Source: Methanobacterium sp. (lineage in GTDB: Archaea; Methanobacteriota; Methanobacteria; Methanobacteriales; Methanobacteriaceae). Taken from it: a DNA stretch of 64,000 nt. The position numbers and the translations under genes were made by a program. Under the pieces are notes generated by a model. That model was not told the DNA's origin. It saw only the letters and a list, made by a program, of their open reading frames with translations, and made no database searches. Position 1 is the first letter of the stretch; every line of letters begins with the position of its first letter. Location: contig JASEIM010000009.1 of assembly GCA_030017655.1 (NCBI GenBank), positions 18,202 through 82,201 of the forward strand, written 5' to 3'. Shown here piece after piece: positions 54,339 to 63,901 of the stretch.

Positions 54339-54566
54339 TTAAATCCTCCTAATTATACATATCAAAGTAATAATTCAAATTGATATTATTTTGATGAAAT
54401 TAATATTATTAATAGAAATGGTTAGGTATTTATGTACTTCTGTTGGGTTTTAGATGAATTGATTTATTTGTTTATATTAAATTTTAAAAGTAACGCATGT
54501 ATCTTAAATATCTTAAATTTATACAATATACTTAATTACATCTTTTAATTATATAATGGTGGTTCA

Positions 54567-55859
54567 ATGGAAACAAAAAGCATTTTAATAAATAATATCA
54601 CTCTTCTTGGAGATAAAATAAAAAAAGGTTCAGTACTGGTTGAAAACGATAAAATCATAGATATAAACGAAAAAACAGACAAAAAAGATGCCGATATAAT
54701 TATAAACGGTGAAAAGAAAGTTCTCATGCCTGGAATTGTAAATACACATACTCATTTATCAATGTCACTTTTAAGGGGATTAGCAGATGATTTGCCTCTG
54801 GATACATGGCTTAATGATCATATCTGGCCGGTGGAAGCCAATTTAACGGGCGAATACTGCTACGCAGGTGCTCTGCTTGCATGCATTGAGATGATAAAAT
54901 CTGGAACCACCACATTTAACGATATGTACTTTTTTATGGATGATGTGGCCAAAGCAGTCGATGAAGCGGGCTTAAGAGGAATGATCTGTCATGGAATGCT
55001 CGATCTTGGGGATGAAGAGAAAAGAAAGGCAGAGTTTAAGGAAACAAAGAGGATAATAGAGAAGTGCCATGACACTGCAGATGGCAGAATAAAAGTTGCA
55101 TTTGGACCACATGCACCATATACCTGTTCAGAAGAACTTTTAAAGGGAGTAAAAGAAAAGGCAGGTAAACTGGGCCTCAAAATTCATATCCATGTCGGTG
55201 AAACTGAATTTGAGGTTCAACAGGTCACTGAAGCCCATGGAGCAAGACCTTTTGAATATCTTAACGAAATAGGATTTTTAGGAGAAGATGTGATAGCAGC
55301 ACACGCAGTATGGCTTTCAGATGAAGAAATAGAAATAATAAAGGAAAACCAGGTAAGTTTATCCCATAATCCTGCAAGTAACATGAAATTAGCTTCAGGA
55401 ATATCTCCTGTTTCTAAACTAATCGATGCAGGGGTAAATATGTCTTTAGGAACTGATGGTGCAGCATCGAATAATAATTTGGACATGGTTGAGGAAATGA
55501 AAATAGCAGCACTGCTTCAAAAAGTAAATAATATGGATTCTACAGTTCTTCCATCCGAAAAAGTCTTTGAAATGGCCACAATAGGTGGTGCAAGGGCTTT
55601 AGGCCTTCAAAATGAAATAGGAACCATTGAAGTTGGAAAAAAGGCAGATTTAGTACTTTTGGATATGAATACTCCTCATTTAACTCCGTTCAGACATCCA
55701 ATGTCACATCTTGTATATGCAGCTAACGGAAGCGATGTTGATACAGTAATCTGTAATGGTGAAATATTAATGCAGGATAAAGAGTTAAAAGTGCTTAATG
55801 AAGCGGAAGTTATTAAATTAGCTGGAGATGCAGCAGAAGAACTATTATCAAAGAGTTAA
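54567..55859 (+). CDS. dadD: 5'-deoxyadenosine deaminase (amidohydrolase)
   Basis: The 430-residue amidohydrolase belongs to the MtaD/DadD group. In methanogens DadD deaminates 5'-deoxyadenosine, the product of radical SAM enzymes, and also S-adenosylhomocysteine and methylthioadenosine. Metal ligands: GIVNTHTHLSMSLLRGLADD, IHIHVGETEFEVQQ and MSLGTDGAASNNNLDMV; HAVWLSDEEIEI carries the conserved His. The ending KKADLVLLDMNTPHLTPF is typical. GGTGGTTCA lies upstream of the ATG. It is followed after 9 bases by a HAD hydrolase, so the two may be cotranscribed in purine or sugar salvage. Confidence 0.9.
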   Translation: METKSILINNITLLGDKIKKGSVLVENDKIIDINEKTDKKDADIIINGEKKVLMPGIVNTHTHLSMSLLRGLADDLPLDTWLNDHIWPVEANLTGEYCYAGALLACIEMIKSGTTTFNDMYFFMDDVAKAVDEAGLRGMICHGMLDLGDEEKRKAEFKETKRIIEKCHDTADGRIKVAFGPHAPYTCSEELLKGVKEKAGKLGLKIHIHVGETEFEVQQVTEAHGARPFEYLNEIGFLGEDVIAAHAVWLSDEEIEIIKENQVSLSHNPASNMKLASGISPVSKLIDAGVNMSLGTDGAASNNNLDMVEEMKIAALLQKVNNMDSTVLPSEKVFEMATIGGARALGLQNEIGTIEVGKKADLVLLDMNTPHLTPFRHPMSHLVYAANGSDVDTVICNGEILMQDKELKVLNEAEVIKLAGDAAEELLSKS

Positions 55860-55868
55860 AATTGAAAA

Positions 55869-56552
55869 ATGAGTTATATGGATAGATTAGTCTTATTTGA
55901 CATAGATAGAACATTAATTGGTAGATCCCAGTGTCACCATGATGCATTTTCATATGCATTTAAAAAGGTCTACAATGTCGATGTGGATATTAGAATCATT
56001 AATTATGGTGGAATGACAGATCCAGCAATAGCAATCGAAGTTTTAAAGAAAATAGGGCTAAATGAAAGATTTATACTACCGAAGCTGGATGAATGTATGG
56101 ATGTAATTGTTGATTACTTCATAAGGAATGTAAAAAGAGATAAAATCCCTATTTTACCGGGTGTCAATGATTTATTGGAATTGCTGATGAACAATGGAAC
56201 TCTTATGGGTCTGGTTACAGGGAATTTAGAGCCCATAGCATGGGGAAAATTAAAATCAATAAATATAGATCATTATTTTAAATTAGGCGGATTCGGAAGC
56301 GATAATATAAACAGAACAGAATTAGTGAAAACAGCAATAAAAAAAGCAGCAGATAACTTTAATTTTAAAGGAACTACTTTTGTAATTGGAGATACACCCA
56401 GGGATATAAAAGCCGGATTTGAAGCAAATGCTAAAACAATCGGAGTTGCTACAGGGACCTATTCAGTCAAAGAACTTAAAGATTACGGGGCTGATTTTGT
56501 TTTTAAAAATTTGGAGGATAAAAAAGAAATACTGGATGTATTAATGAAATAA
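55869..56552 (+). CDS. HAD-family hydrolase
   Basis: The 227-residue HAD phosphatase has motif I LVLFDIDRTLIGRSQCHHDA near residue 7 with the nucleophile Asp, a four-helix cap domain after it, motif II LMGLVTGNLEPIAWGKLKSI, motif III lysine in IKKAADNFNFKGTTFVIGD, and motif IV GDTPRDIKAGFEANAKTIGV. The layout is like beta-phosphoglucomutase and phosphoglycolate phosphatase. Starting 9 bases after dadD, it may use a product of that pathway, for example a phosphorylated pentose or deoxyribose derivative, which is inference. The exact substrate is unknown. Confidence 0.88.
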   Translation: MSYMDRLVLFDIDRTLIGRSQCHHDAFSYAFKKVYNVDVDIRIINYGGMTDPAIAIEVLKKIGLNERFILPKLDECMDVIVDYFIRNVKRDKIPILPGVNDLLELLMNNGTLMGLVTGNLEPIAWGKLKSINIDHYFKLGGFGSDNINRTELVKTAIKKAADNFNFKGTTFVIGDTPRDIKAGFEANAKTIGVATGTYSVKELKDYGADFVFKNLEDKKEILDVLMK

Positions 56553-56561
56553 AACTAATTT

Positions 56562-57830
56562 TCAGGCCGAATTTCGAGGATAAAGAATGTGTTCAAATAA
56601 AAGAACGGCTAAGGCCCCCATTACAAAACCATTAGCAACAATCGGCTTGATAACCAGCGGTAATTGGGCTGTTACAGATTGAGGCATAAAAGCGATTACT
56701 ATGCCTAAAAGAACAGGTAATCCAACAATAATACCATCGTCAATGGTTTTAAGGGTCTTATTTTCTACAGCAAGAAGCATTGCAGCCCCAATTTGGGCAA
56801 CCATTAAATATAGGAAAATAACACCAATCACCGGTGAGGGAATCCCTGCCAGAACATTTAGGGCTATGGGTGAAAAGGCAAGAATCAAAAGACCCACAGC
56901 TGCAGGAATAAGCGTAAATCTTGAAGCATTCTGGGTGGCCATAATTATACCGGGGCTTAAAGAGTAGTTTACAGGCCCTATAATCCCCAAAAGTCCTGCA
57001 AGGAAATTCCCAGCTCCCGTAATTGCAATACCTTTTTTAACTCTCTCCTGTAATTTATCCACATTAAGCATGAACCCGACAGATTCCATTGAGCTGATAT
57101 CGTTTATTGCAAGAGCCAGGAAGCTAATAAGGAATGCTATAATGATACCAATGTCCGGAACCGCTAGATGTCCTATAAAATCAGAAGGAAATGCTAAAAG
57201 CGCTGCATTTAGATTATGGATGTTTGAAATGTTAAATATCACTGAATAAGCAAGACTGCCCATGAAGAGAGCTATTAAAGGAACTAATGATCTTAAAATG
57301 CCTTTAGTTAATGCATGAGTGGTGAAAATAGTTAAAATGAATACAATAACAAATATAAAGTTGTAGTTCGCCGGTACATTGCCTGTTGAGATTATAAGAT
57401 TGATTATGGTGGGTGTCAGGGTGAAAGCGATTAAAAGAAGAACAACCATGATTACTCTGGATGTAAAAAGTCTTTCCAAATATTTAATATAGTCACCTAT
57501 GGCCAAAAGAGTTAATATTAACCCTCCTATTAATATTGATGAGTTAACTGCTCCAATGCCCCGATCTGAACTTGTTAAAACACCGATTAAGAGTACTGCG
57601 GCAGGTCCCATAACCAGGGGAAGTCTATGGCCCCAAAGAACCTGTACGAGAAGTAAAAATCCTACCAGTAAAAAAATCTTCTGTAAATATGGAATTCCGC
57701 CGTTCTCAAATACTCCCAGTATATCTCCAATGATTATTAGGGAAGGAATGGTCACTGCAAGCCACTGTAAACCAAAAAGAAGCATTTCAGTCTTCCCTGG
57801 TCTATCATTTAATTTATATTTAAGTTGCAT
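56562..57830 (-). CDS. NCS2-family uracil/xanthine permease
   Basis: A membrane protein of 422 residues with about 12-14 helices, of the nucleobase-ascorbate (NCS2) family that takes up uracil or xanthine with protons. Evidence: MLLFGLQWLAVTIPSLIIIG at the start, the conserved VMGPAAVLLIG and INDISSMESVG, GNFLAGLLGIIGPVNYSLSP and GVIFLYLMVAQIGAAMLLAV. The NDISSMESVG segment corresponds to the substrate-binding motif of the family, though here shifted from the usual E/D-T-G. It lies convergent to the HAD gene, 9 bases apart. Confidence 0.85.
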   Translation of the reverse strand: MQLKYKLNDRPGKTEMLLFGLQWLAVTIPSLIIIGDILGVFENGGIPYLQKIFLLVGFLLLVQVLWGHRLPLVMGPAAVLLIGVLTSSDRGIGAVNSSILIGGLILTLLAIGDYIKYLERLFTSRVIMVVLLLIAFTLTPTIINLIISTGNVPANYNFIFVIVFILTIFTTHALTKGILRSLVPLIALFMGSLAYSVIFNISNIHNLNAALLAFPSDFIGHLAVPDIGIIIAFLISFLALAINDISSMESVGFMLNVDKLQERVKKGIAITGAGNFLAGLLGIIGPVNYSLSPGIIMATQNASRFTLIPAAVGLLILAFSPIALNVLAGIPSPVIGVIFLYLMVAQIGAAMLLAVENKTLKTIDDGIIVGLPVLLGIVIAFMPQSVTAQLPLVIKPIVANGFVMGALAVLLFEHILYPRNSA

Positions 57831-57968
57831 GGTATCCTCTGAAATCAGATCACGCTTGTTTTATTAATAGAATTGATATCATAGTTTTTAGTTAATTAAC
57901 TACTTAAAAATTTCTTGGTTTGTAAGAATATAAGAAAAAATATTTAAGAAATCTAAGATTTAAGGTTT

Positions 57969-59453
57969 TTATTTTCTAATAATGTTGTTAATTGTAATTA
58001 CTGTAAGAAGTAATACTGGCCATATTTCGAGTCTACCCATCCAGAAATCCACGATAAAAACAAGTTTTACTAATACGGGAGAATTGGGAGTCATAATTCC
58101 ACTTGAAAGCCCTACATTGCTTAAAGCTGATGCCACTTCAAATATGACTCGAGATATGTCATTGTAATATATTAAAACTATAACTACGCTTGTGATGTAT
58201 ACTACGAAATAAGTGAATACGAAAGCACCGGTTATCCTTAAAACATCATCTCCAACCGGTAATTCTGTCACGTGATGGATTTTTTTGGGCATTACGGCAC
58301 TACCAGGTAATATGAATGATTTAACCTGCCATAACATTCCTTTTATGAGCATTCCAAATCTGAGCCATTTAATACCCCCACCAGTAGAAAGCGAACCAGC
58401 ACCGATTATCATAATTATTGTAAGGAGAAAAGTACCAAGACCAATCCATTTAGCCAGTAAATTAGGATAAAATGCTGTTTGAAGACCTGTAGTAGTGATA
58501 GCAGAAACCATCTGGAAAAAAGCATATCTAAAGTTAAGAAGTAAATCATTTCCATATACTTGATTGTTGTAAAGTACAAATGTTACCAGGATTGTAGAAA
58601 GAATAATTAGAGTATAAGCCACTTTTGTTTCTATATCTTTGAAATACTCTTTCCATTTTCCTTTAAGGAGTGTATAGTGCAATGCAAAGTTCGTAGCACC
58701 GATCATCATTACAATCATGGCTGCTATTTCTATCCAGACGCTGTTATAGAATAGTAGGCTTGTATTGTGCATTCCAAACCCTCCTGTAGATAGAGCAGTG
58801 AATGCATGGAATATAGAATCAAAAACAGGCATACCTGATAGTAAAAAGAGAGATATTGCTATTGCAGTAAAGAACAGGTATATATAAACAATAATTCTTG
58901 TGGAATGTTTTATACTGGGCATTAATTTTTCTTCTCTGCCTTCGGCAAGGTAAAGACGCATTACATCAACACCTGTAGACCTTAAAACGGCGAGCAGAAG
59001 GAATATAATCCCTAAACCTCCAATCCACTGTGTGAAACCTCTCCAGAAGTGTATTGTATAAGAAACAGCATCTAAATTGGCATACATGCTGAATCCAGTT
59101 GTTGTAAATCCAGACATGGCTTCAAAATAAGCATCAAGATAAGATAATTCTCCAGAAATGAAATATGGCAAAGCACCAAGAGCACATGCAATGAGCCATA
59201 TAATGGTTGAAAAAACCATCGCGCTTTTAAGCGTCATCTTCATTTCAACTTTGAATAATTTAACAAGGGAAAAACCAATTGCAGCGCTTAAAGTGGCTGA
59301 AACTAAAAATGGAACAAAATAACGCGGTTCATTATATATAATTGCAACAATAAGTGGAACTAACATCGCTGCTCCAAGAAGCATAAGTACATTCCCGGAG
59401 TGATGCATAATGGTCTTTAATTCTCTTCTACTCAACCTATGAATTCGTTGCAT
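57969..59453 (-). CDS. TrkH-family potassium uptake protein
   Basis: The 494-residue channel-like transporter shows four selectivity-filter loops: MSGFTTTGFSMYAN, TALSTGGFGMHNTS, SAITTTGLQTAFYP and ASALSNVGLSSGIM. It also has the helices FWRGFTQWIGGLGIIFLLLA and IGAGSLSTGGGIKWLRFGML. It forms the membrane part of a Trk K+ system whose cytoplasmic NAD-binding TrkA normally gates it. No TrkA lies adjacent; a PhoU/TrkA-C protein occurs at 40950-41558 but next to another transporter. AATTCGTTGC context at the ATG shows no strong ribosome-binding site. Confidence 0.93.
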   Translation of the reverse strand: MQRIHRLSRRELKTIMHHSGNVLMLLGAAMLVPLIVAIIYNEPRYFVPFLVSATLSAAIGFSLVKLFKVEMKMTLKSAMVFSTIIWLIACALGALPYFISGELSYLDAYFEAMSGFTTTGFSMYANLDAVSYTIHFWRGFTQWIGGLGIIFLLLAVLRSTGVDVMRLYLAEGREEKLMPSIKHSTRIIVYIYLFFTAIAISLFLLSGMPVFDSIFHAFTALSTGGFGMHNTSLLFYNSVWIEIAAMIVMMIGATNFALHYTLLKGKWKEYFKDIETKVAYTLIILSTILVTFVLYNNQVYGNDLLLNFRYAFFQMVSAITTTGLQTAFYPNLLAKWIGLGTFLLTIIMIIGAGSLSTGGGIKWLRFGMLIKGMLWQVKSFILPGSAVMPKKIHHVTELPVGDDVLRITGAFVFTYFVVYITSVVIVLIYYNDISRVIFEVASALSNVGLSSGIMTPNSPVLVKLVFIVDFWMGRLEIWPVLLLTVITINNIIRK

Positions 59454-59770
59454 ACGATCATGGCCTTCGATGATTATAGGTTTTATTCATCGTATTTTTA
59501 AATATAATGATAGATATAATTTTTTTTAGGTAAATAATAGTGAATAAAGCATATTATTAACTAAAAATGTTACATTGATGGTCATGTGGCCCATACAATA
59601 TTTTAAACCTTTTATCAGTATATCAAAGGAATATATAAAATTTTCGACGGAAATATTTTGATAAATGATTCCGGTTAATTATGAAAATTTTCCTAATTCT
59701 TTCAGTATTACAACATCTATTATTTAAAACTTTTGAAATAAATTAGATAAATTAATTGATTTATTTAAAA

Positions 59771-60214
59771 TTAAATCCAATTATAATGCGTTTTTCTTTT
59801 ATCTGCCCAATGATTTACTCCATACTTCCTTATCATCTTTAAATTATGTTCTATTGGGTGGATTCCCTTGAGATGATCAAGTAATTCACAATCCTTAGAG
59901 TCATCACATTCCCCGCAGCATTCATATTGCTTTTCTTTTACACATTCTCTTATTTTGCAATTCTCTTTACAGCCGCCTTCTGTACATACTGCGGTGCATT
60001 CTAATTTTTTCATTTCATGAAGGACTTCTATAAATTTAGGATAGTTATTGAATATTTCATTGCTCTTTGACTTTAATTCAGCATATTTATCAAAATTAAC
60101 ATCTTCAAGTAAACTTTTAAGTTCATATATTAATTTAAAGAGCTTTTAATCGCTCGGAATACAATCTAAACAGTATAAACCACAGTATGCGGTGTATTTT
60201 TCATGATTTTCCAT
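59771..60214 (-). pseudogene. DUF3795 protein gene with an in-frame stop
   Basis: From ATG 60212-60214 the minus strand reads MENHEKYTAYCGLYCLDCIP, S, D, then TAA (60146-60148), then in the same frame KLFKLIYELKSLLEDVNFDK on to ECTAVCTEGGCKENCKIREC and ECCGECDDSKDCELLDHLKG, ending MIRKYGVNHWADKRKTHYNW. This is one complete DUF3795 protein with its N- and C-terminal Cys clusters, interrupted by a single nonsense codon at position 23. DUF3795 is a zinc- or metal-binding family of unknown role. A shorter start at 60013 would give an 80-residue fragment lacking the N-terminal Cys motif. The gap 59454-59770 shows only AT-rich DNA. Confidence 0.82.
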
Positions 60215-60341
60215 TTTATCACAGTTAAAAACATCAATTAAGTATTTAATTTCTTATCAATTCTATTTTGTATATCGTCCTTTAAATTAATTAATGATTT
60301 TAAACATAAAATGAATAATAAAAAACAGGAATGTGATTTTA

Positions 60342-61682
60342 ATGAAAACCTATTTCAACCCAGAAATAGAAACAATGCCTCGAGATGACCTCGACGCACT
60401 TATAGATGCACGTATAAAATATACGGTTAATTATGCATTTCAAAACTCGCCATTTTATAGAAAATGGTTTAAAGAAAAAAATATTAGCATTTCTGACATT
60501 AAATCCCACGAAGATTTAAGGGAACTACCAATTATAACCGGTAAAACAGTTCGCGAAAGACAACCCCCTGAAACAGAAGAATTCGAATTCAGATGTAAAG
60601 GCAGCGAAATATTCACAATCCACGAAACAAGTGGAACAAGCGGCACTCCTAAAGCTTTTTTTCTTACATGGGATGACTGGAACAGATATGCAGATAAATA
60701 TGCAAGATCATTCACATCTCAAGGATTTGGGGAAGGAGATCGAGTAGTTGTCTGCGCATCCTATGGAATGAACGTCGGTGCTAATACAATGACCCTTGCA
60801 GCCCAAAAAATTGGGATGACCATAATTCCTGAGGGTAAATGCACATTTCCAGTCAGAATAATTAAAAGTTACCAGCCCACAGGTATTGTGGGAAGCATAT
60901 TCAAATTTTTACGCCTTGCAAAGCGTATGGAGGCTGAAGGGATCAAACCTGAAGAATCCAGCATCAAACGGCTAATTGCAGGTGGTGAAAGCTTTGCAGA
61001 AGAATCAAGAGCATATTTAGAAGAAATATGGGGGGTACCTGTTTACAACACCTACGGAAGCACTGAAGGAACAATGTGCGGGGAATGCCACAAAAAAGTA
61101 GGCCTTCACGTGCCTGAAGACCTCGTACACCTCGATGTTTACAACCCACAGCTTAAAGATTTTGTAGATGAAGGTGAATGTGGTAGAATAGTGCTTACGA
61201 CCCTTATTCCAGAGGGTGAAAAGACAGGAACGCTTCTTCTAAATTATGACACTGAGGATACTACTGTTGTGGTAAGCAGGGAAAAATGTCCATGCGGCAG
61301 AACCCATATGAGAATAATGAACCCCCAGCGTGAGGCAGAAACTGTTTGGGTTGCAGGATCACCTTTTAACAGGGTAGATATAGAACGAGGAGTTTTCCAG
61401 AGAGATAATATGGATTATTTAACTGGAGAATATGAGGCCTTTCTCTATGGGGATGAGATGGAAACAACTTTGAGGGTGAGTATGGAATGCGAAGACCCTG
61501 AAAACTGCAATAAAGGTCTGATTGAAGATAATTTTGTCAAAAGTTTCCTTCAATTCAAACCTGCCCTACAGCAAGCACATGAAGATGGGAGTTTTAACCT
61601 GAGCTTTAATTTTACTGGACCAGGAGGGCTTGAATTCTATAAGGTTAGGGGCAGACCCAAACGTTTAGTGGATCGTCGGTGA
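60342..61682 (+). CDS. Coenzyme F390 synthetase
   Basis: This adenylate-forming enzyme links AMP to the redox cofactor F420, giving F390, which methanogens accumulate on oxygen exposure. About 446 residues of the PaaK-like family from ATG 60342-60344 behind TGTGATTTTA. Seen: MKTYFNPEIETMPRDDLDAL, FTIHETSGTSGTPKAFFLTW (the AMP-forming P-loop), VPVYNTYGSTEGTMCGECH, and CPCGRTHMRIMNPQREAETV, with the catalytic Lys in FYKVRGRPKRLVDRR at the end. The AMP ligase fold is certain; F420 specificity is by family in a methanogen. Single gene on the plus strand before truD. Confidence 0.87.
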   Translation: MKTYFNPEIETMPRDDLDALIDARIKYTVNYAFQNSPFYRKWFKEKNISISDIKSHEDLRELPIITGKTVRERQPPETEEFEFRCKGSEIFTIHETSGTSGTPKAFFLTWDDWNRYADKYARSFTSQGFGEGDRVVVCASYGMNVGANTMTLAAQKIGMTIIPEGKCTFPVRIIKSYQPTGIVGSIFKFLRLAKRMEAEGIKPEESSIKRLIAGGESFAEESRAYLEEIWGVPVYNTYGSTEGTMCGECHKKVGLHVPEDLVHLDVYNPQLKDFVDEGECGRIVLTTLIPEGEKTGTLLLNYDTEDTTVVVSREKCPCGRTHMRIMNPQREAETVWVAGSPFNRVDIERGVFQRDNMDYLTGEYEAFLYGDEMETTLRVSMECEDPENCNKGLIEDNFVKSFLQFKPALQQAHEDGSFNLSFNFTGPGGLEFYKVRGRPKRLVDRR

Positions 61683-61795
61683 AATTAAATTGATGGTATT
61701 GAATTTCATTTTTTAATTTTTATTTTATAATAGTAGAAACACATATTAAATAAAAAAACTTTTTTTAAACTTATTCATTATAGGAGAAAAATGTC

Positions 61796-63061
61796 ATGCT
61801 CAATGCAGAAACTTATATCACAAATCAAAAGGGAATTGGCGGACAAATAAGGGCTAAATATGAAGATTTTTACGTAGAAGAAATACCGGAGTCAGAACCA
61901 AGTGGTAGCGGCCCAAATACATGGTTTTTCATTGAAAAAATAGGTAGGGATACCCTTGATGTTGTTCTGGATATTGCACAGGAGCTGCACATAAACCGGA
62001 AAAGAATGGGTTTTGCAGGAATGAAGGATAAAAGGGCTGTTACAAGGCAGTGGCTCTGTGTGGCAAATTCAGAAGTTGAGGAAATAGAGAAATTAGAAGA
62101 TAAGCTGTACAAAGTAAAAATTCTTAAGATAATGCAGAATGAAAAGAAATTAAGAATTGGGCAGCTTATCGGGAATAAATTCAGACTGCTGATAAGAGAT
62201 ACAGAAAATCCTGAAGCCGACGCTAAAACTGCAAACGAAGTTCTGGCAGAATTAACAATGAGAGGAGTTCCAAACTACTATGGCTGGCAGAGATTCGGAA
62301 AGAAGAGGTCAAATACACATATAGTGGGCAAGATACTGCTTGAAAATGATTTAAAGAGGGTTATCGATGCTTATATTGGAAATCCCTATCCTGAAGAGCC
62401 GGAGCATATAAAAGAACTAAGACAGTTGTATGATGATGGAAAACTGGAAGAAGCACTCGAGGCAATGCCCAGGGGCATGAGATATGAAAAGATGATGCTT
62501 AAAACTTTATTACAGGAAATGAAAAAGAAAAAAACATATGATATCGATTCTTTAGATGATAATTCGTATAAGCGCGTAATCGGAAGTCTTCCAAAACCAT
62601 TAAAGCGAATGTTTGTCCATGCATATCAATCATATCTCTTTAATAAAGCTGTAAGTGAAAGAGCAAAGCTTGGAATTGATAAATACATTGAAGGGGACAT
62701 AATTGTTGATAATGATGAGCATTTAGTCCATGAATTCGGCGATGAAATCGATGAAAGAATTAAAAACTTCGAAGTTCACCCTACAGCACCTCTTTTTGGA
62801 AGTAAGGTCCCACTTGCTGGTGGGGAATTGGGGGAAATGGAGCAGAAAATTTTAGATGATGAGGGAGTTAAATTGGAAGATTTTGAAGTCCCTAAAATGC
62901 CCAAACTTGGAAGCCATGGATTAAGACGTGCTATGAGGTTTAAAATTTGGGACGCGTCAGCTAAAGCCACTGATGAAGGCGTTTTAGTGGAGTTTTCAAT
63001 TCCGAAGGGCTGTTATGCTACGGCTGTTTTGCGGGAAATAATGAAGAATGAAGTTGTTTAG
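61796..63061 (+). CDS. truD: tRNA pseudouridine(13) synthase TruD
   Basis: TruD isomerises U13 of tRNA. The 421 residues of the archaeal/eukaryotic type show GIGGQIRAKYEDFYVEEIPE, FIEKIGRDTLDVVLDIAQEL and the catalytic segment MGFAGMKDKRAVTRQWLCVA, whose Asp is the nucleophile. NYYGWQRFGKKRSNTHIVGK follows. The C-terminal half carries the TRUD insertion (about residues 200-330) and ends LGSHGLRRAMRFKIWDASA. The ATG follows AGGAGAAAAATGTC. A single gene between F390 synthetase and a secreted protein. Confidence 0.95.
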   Translation: MLNAETYITNQKGIGGQIRAKYEDFYVEEIPESEPSGSGPNTWFFIEKIGRDTLDVVLDIAQELHINRKRMGFAGMKDKRAVTRQWLCVANSEVEEIEKLEDKLYKVKILKIMQNEKKLRIGQLIGNKFRLLIRDTENPEADAKTANEVLAELTMRGVPNYYGWQRFGKKRSNTHIVGKILLENDLKRVIDAYIGNPYPEEPEHIKELRQLYDDGKLEEALEAMPRGMRYEKMMLKTLLQEMKKKKTYDIDSLDDNSYKRVIGSLPKPLKRMFVHAYQSYLFNKAVSERAKLGIDKYIEGDIIVDNDEHLVHEFGDEIDERIKNFEVHPTAPLFGSKVPLAGGELGEMEQKILDDEGVKLEDFEVPKMPKLGSHGLRRAMRFKIWDASAKATDEGVLVEFSIPKGCYATAVLREIMKNEVV

Positions 63062-63208
63062 GGATTTAAAAAAGCCAAAAGTAAGATTGAAACAATAAGG
63101 GTGGATAATATAGGACAGTTTAAGTTATGCAATAAAGGTAGAAAATAGGAGATAGAGTATTATAAATACAATAATATCACAACAGTTATTCATTCTGGAG
63201 ATATGTAA

Positions 63209-63901
63209 ATGAAGTGGACATCAGTTTTATTGGTAATTATTCTGTTAATTGGTGCTTATTCATTTTCAATAACTTTAGCCGGGCCTATCGAACCTTTAGG
63301 AAGATTAGGATTTGTTAAGTTCGCTAATCCTGATATGTACCCAGGACATCCACACTCTGAACTTTTAGCACAATATGCAGAAAAACGCGGATCTAAATGC
63401 ATTCTTGTCTGTCACTTTGCAGGAAGTTCCGACTACAGCAGTTACATGGAAGGAGATGTATACATAATGGAGTTAGCATTTATTGATACTCAGGGAACAG
63501 GGGCTGCAGATAATGTTAACTATTTAGATTCTATTAAAATAGCGTTATTTGGCGTTCCGGACGGTAGATACAAATTTAAAACAGATGGAAGAGTATTCCG
63601 AAGCTATGATAAAGCAATGGACTATATATACAGAAAAGCAGAAAGGCACGACCAGGAGGGCCGAATTCCAATGGTGTGGCATGGAACATCCCGTAGTGAG
63701 AATCCAATAATAAACCAGGGCTGTGGATTTCCTCTATATTTCTTTATAATGAGCAAAGAATACGGTGCGATTCCCGCATATATCTATACATTGACAGGAA
63801 TGCTGTTTCCCTATTTTGAAGATCCTTACCGGAACTTTGAGCTATTACATTCTTCACAATTACAGGAACTTTACACAAGCGGAGAATTAGACTACTACTG
63901 A
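63209..63901 (+). CDS. Exported protein of unknown function
   Basis: The 230-residue protein begins with a signal peptide (MKWTSVLLVIILLIGAYSFS, cleavage probably after TLAG) and is otherwise soluble. It is rich in aromatic residues. Conspicuous parts are YPGHPHSELLAQYAEKRGSK, CILVCHFAGSSDYSSYMEGD, MVWHGTSRSENPIINQGCGF and PLYFFIMSKEYGAIPAYIYT. The Cys and His residues (CHFAG, QGCGF) could form a disulfide or a metal site. I do not recognise a family. The ATG follows TGGAGATATGTAA. After it, 63902-64000 is AT-rich with no gene. Confidence 0.6.
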   Translation: MKWTSVLLVIILLIGAYSFSITLAGPIEPLGRLGFVKFANPDMYPGHPHSELLAQYAEKRGSKCILVCHFAGSSDYSSYMEGDVYIMELAFIDTQGTGAADNVNYLDSIKIALFGVPDGRYKFKTDGRVFRSYDKAMDYIYRKAERHDQEGRIPMVWHGTSRSENPIINQGCGFPLYFFIMSKEYGAIPAYIYTLTGMLFPYFEDPYRNFELLHSSQLQELYTSGELDYY

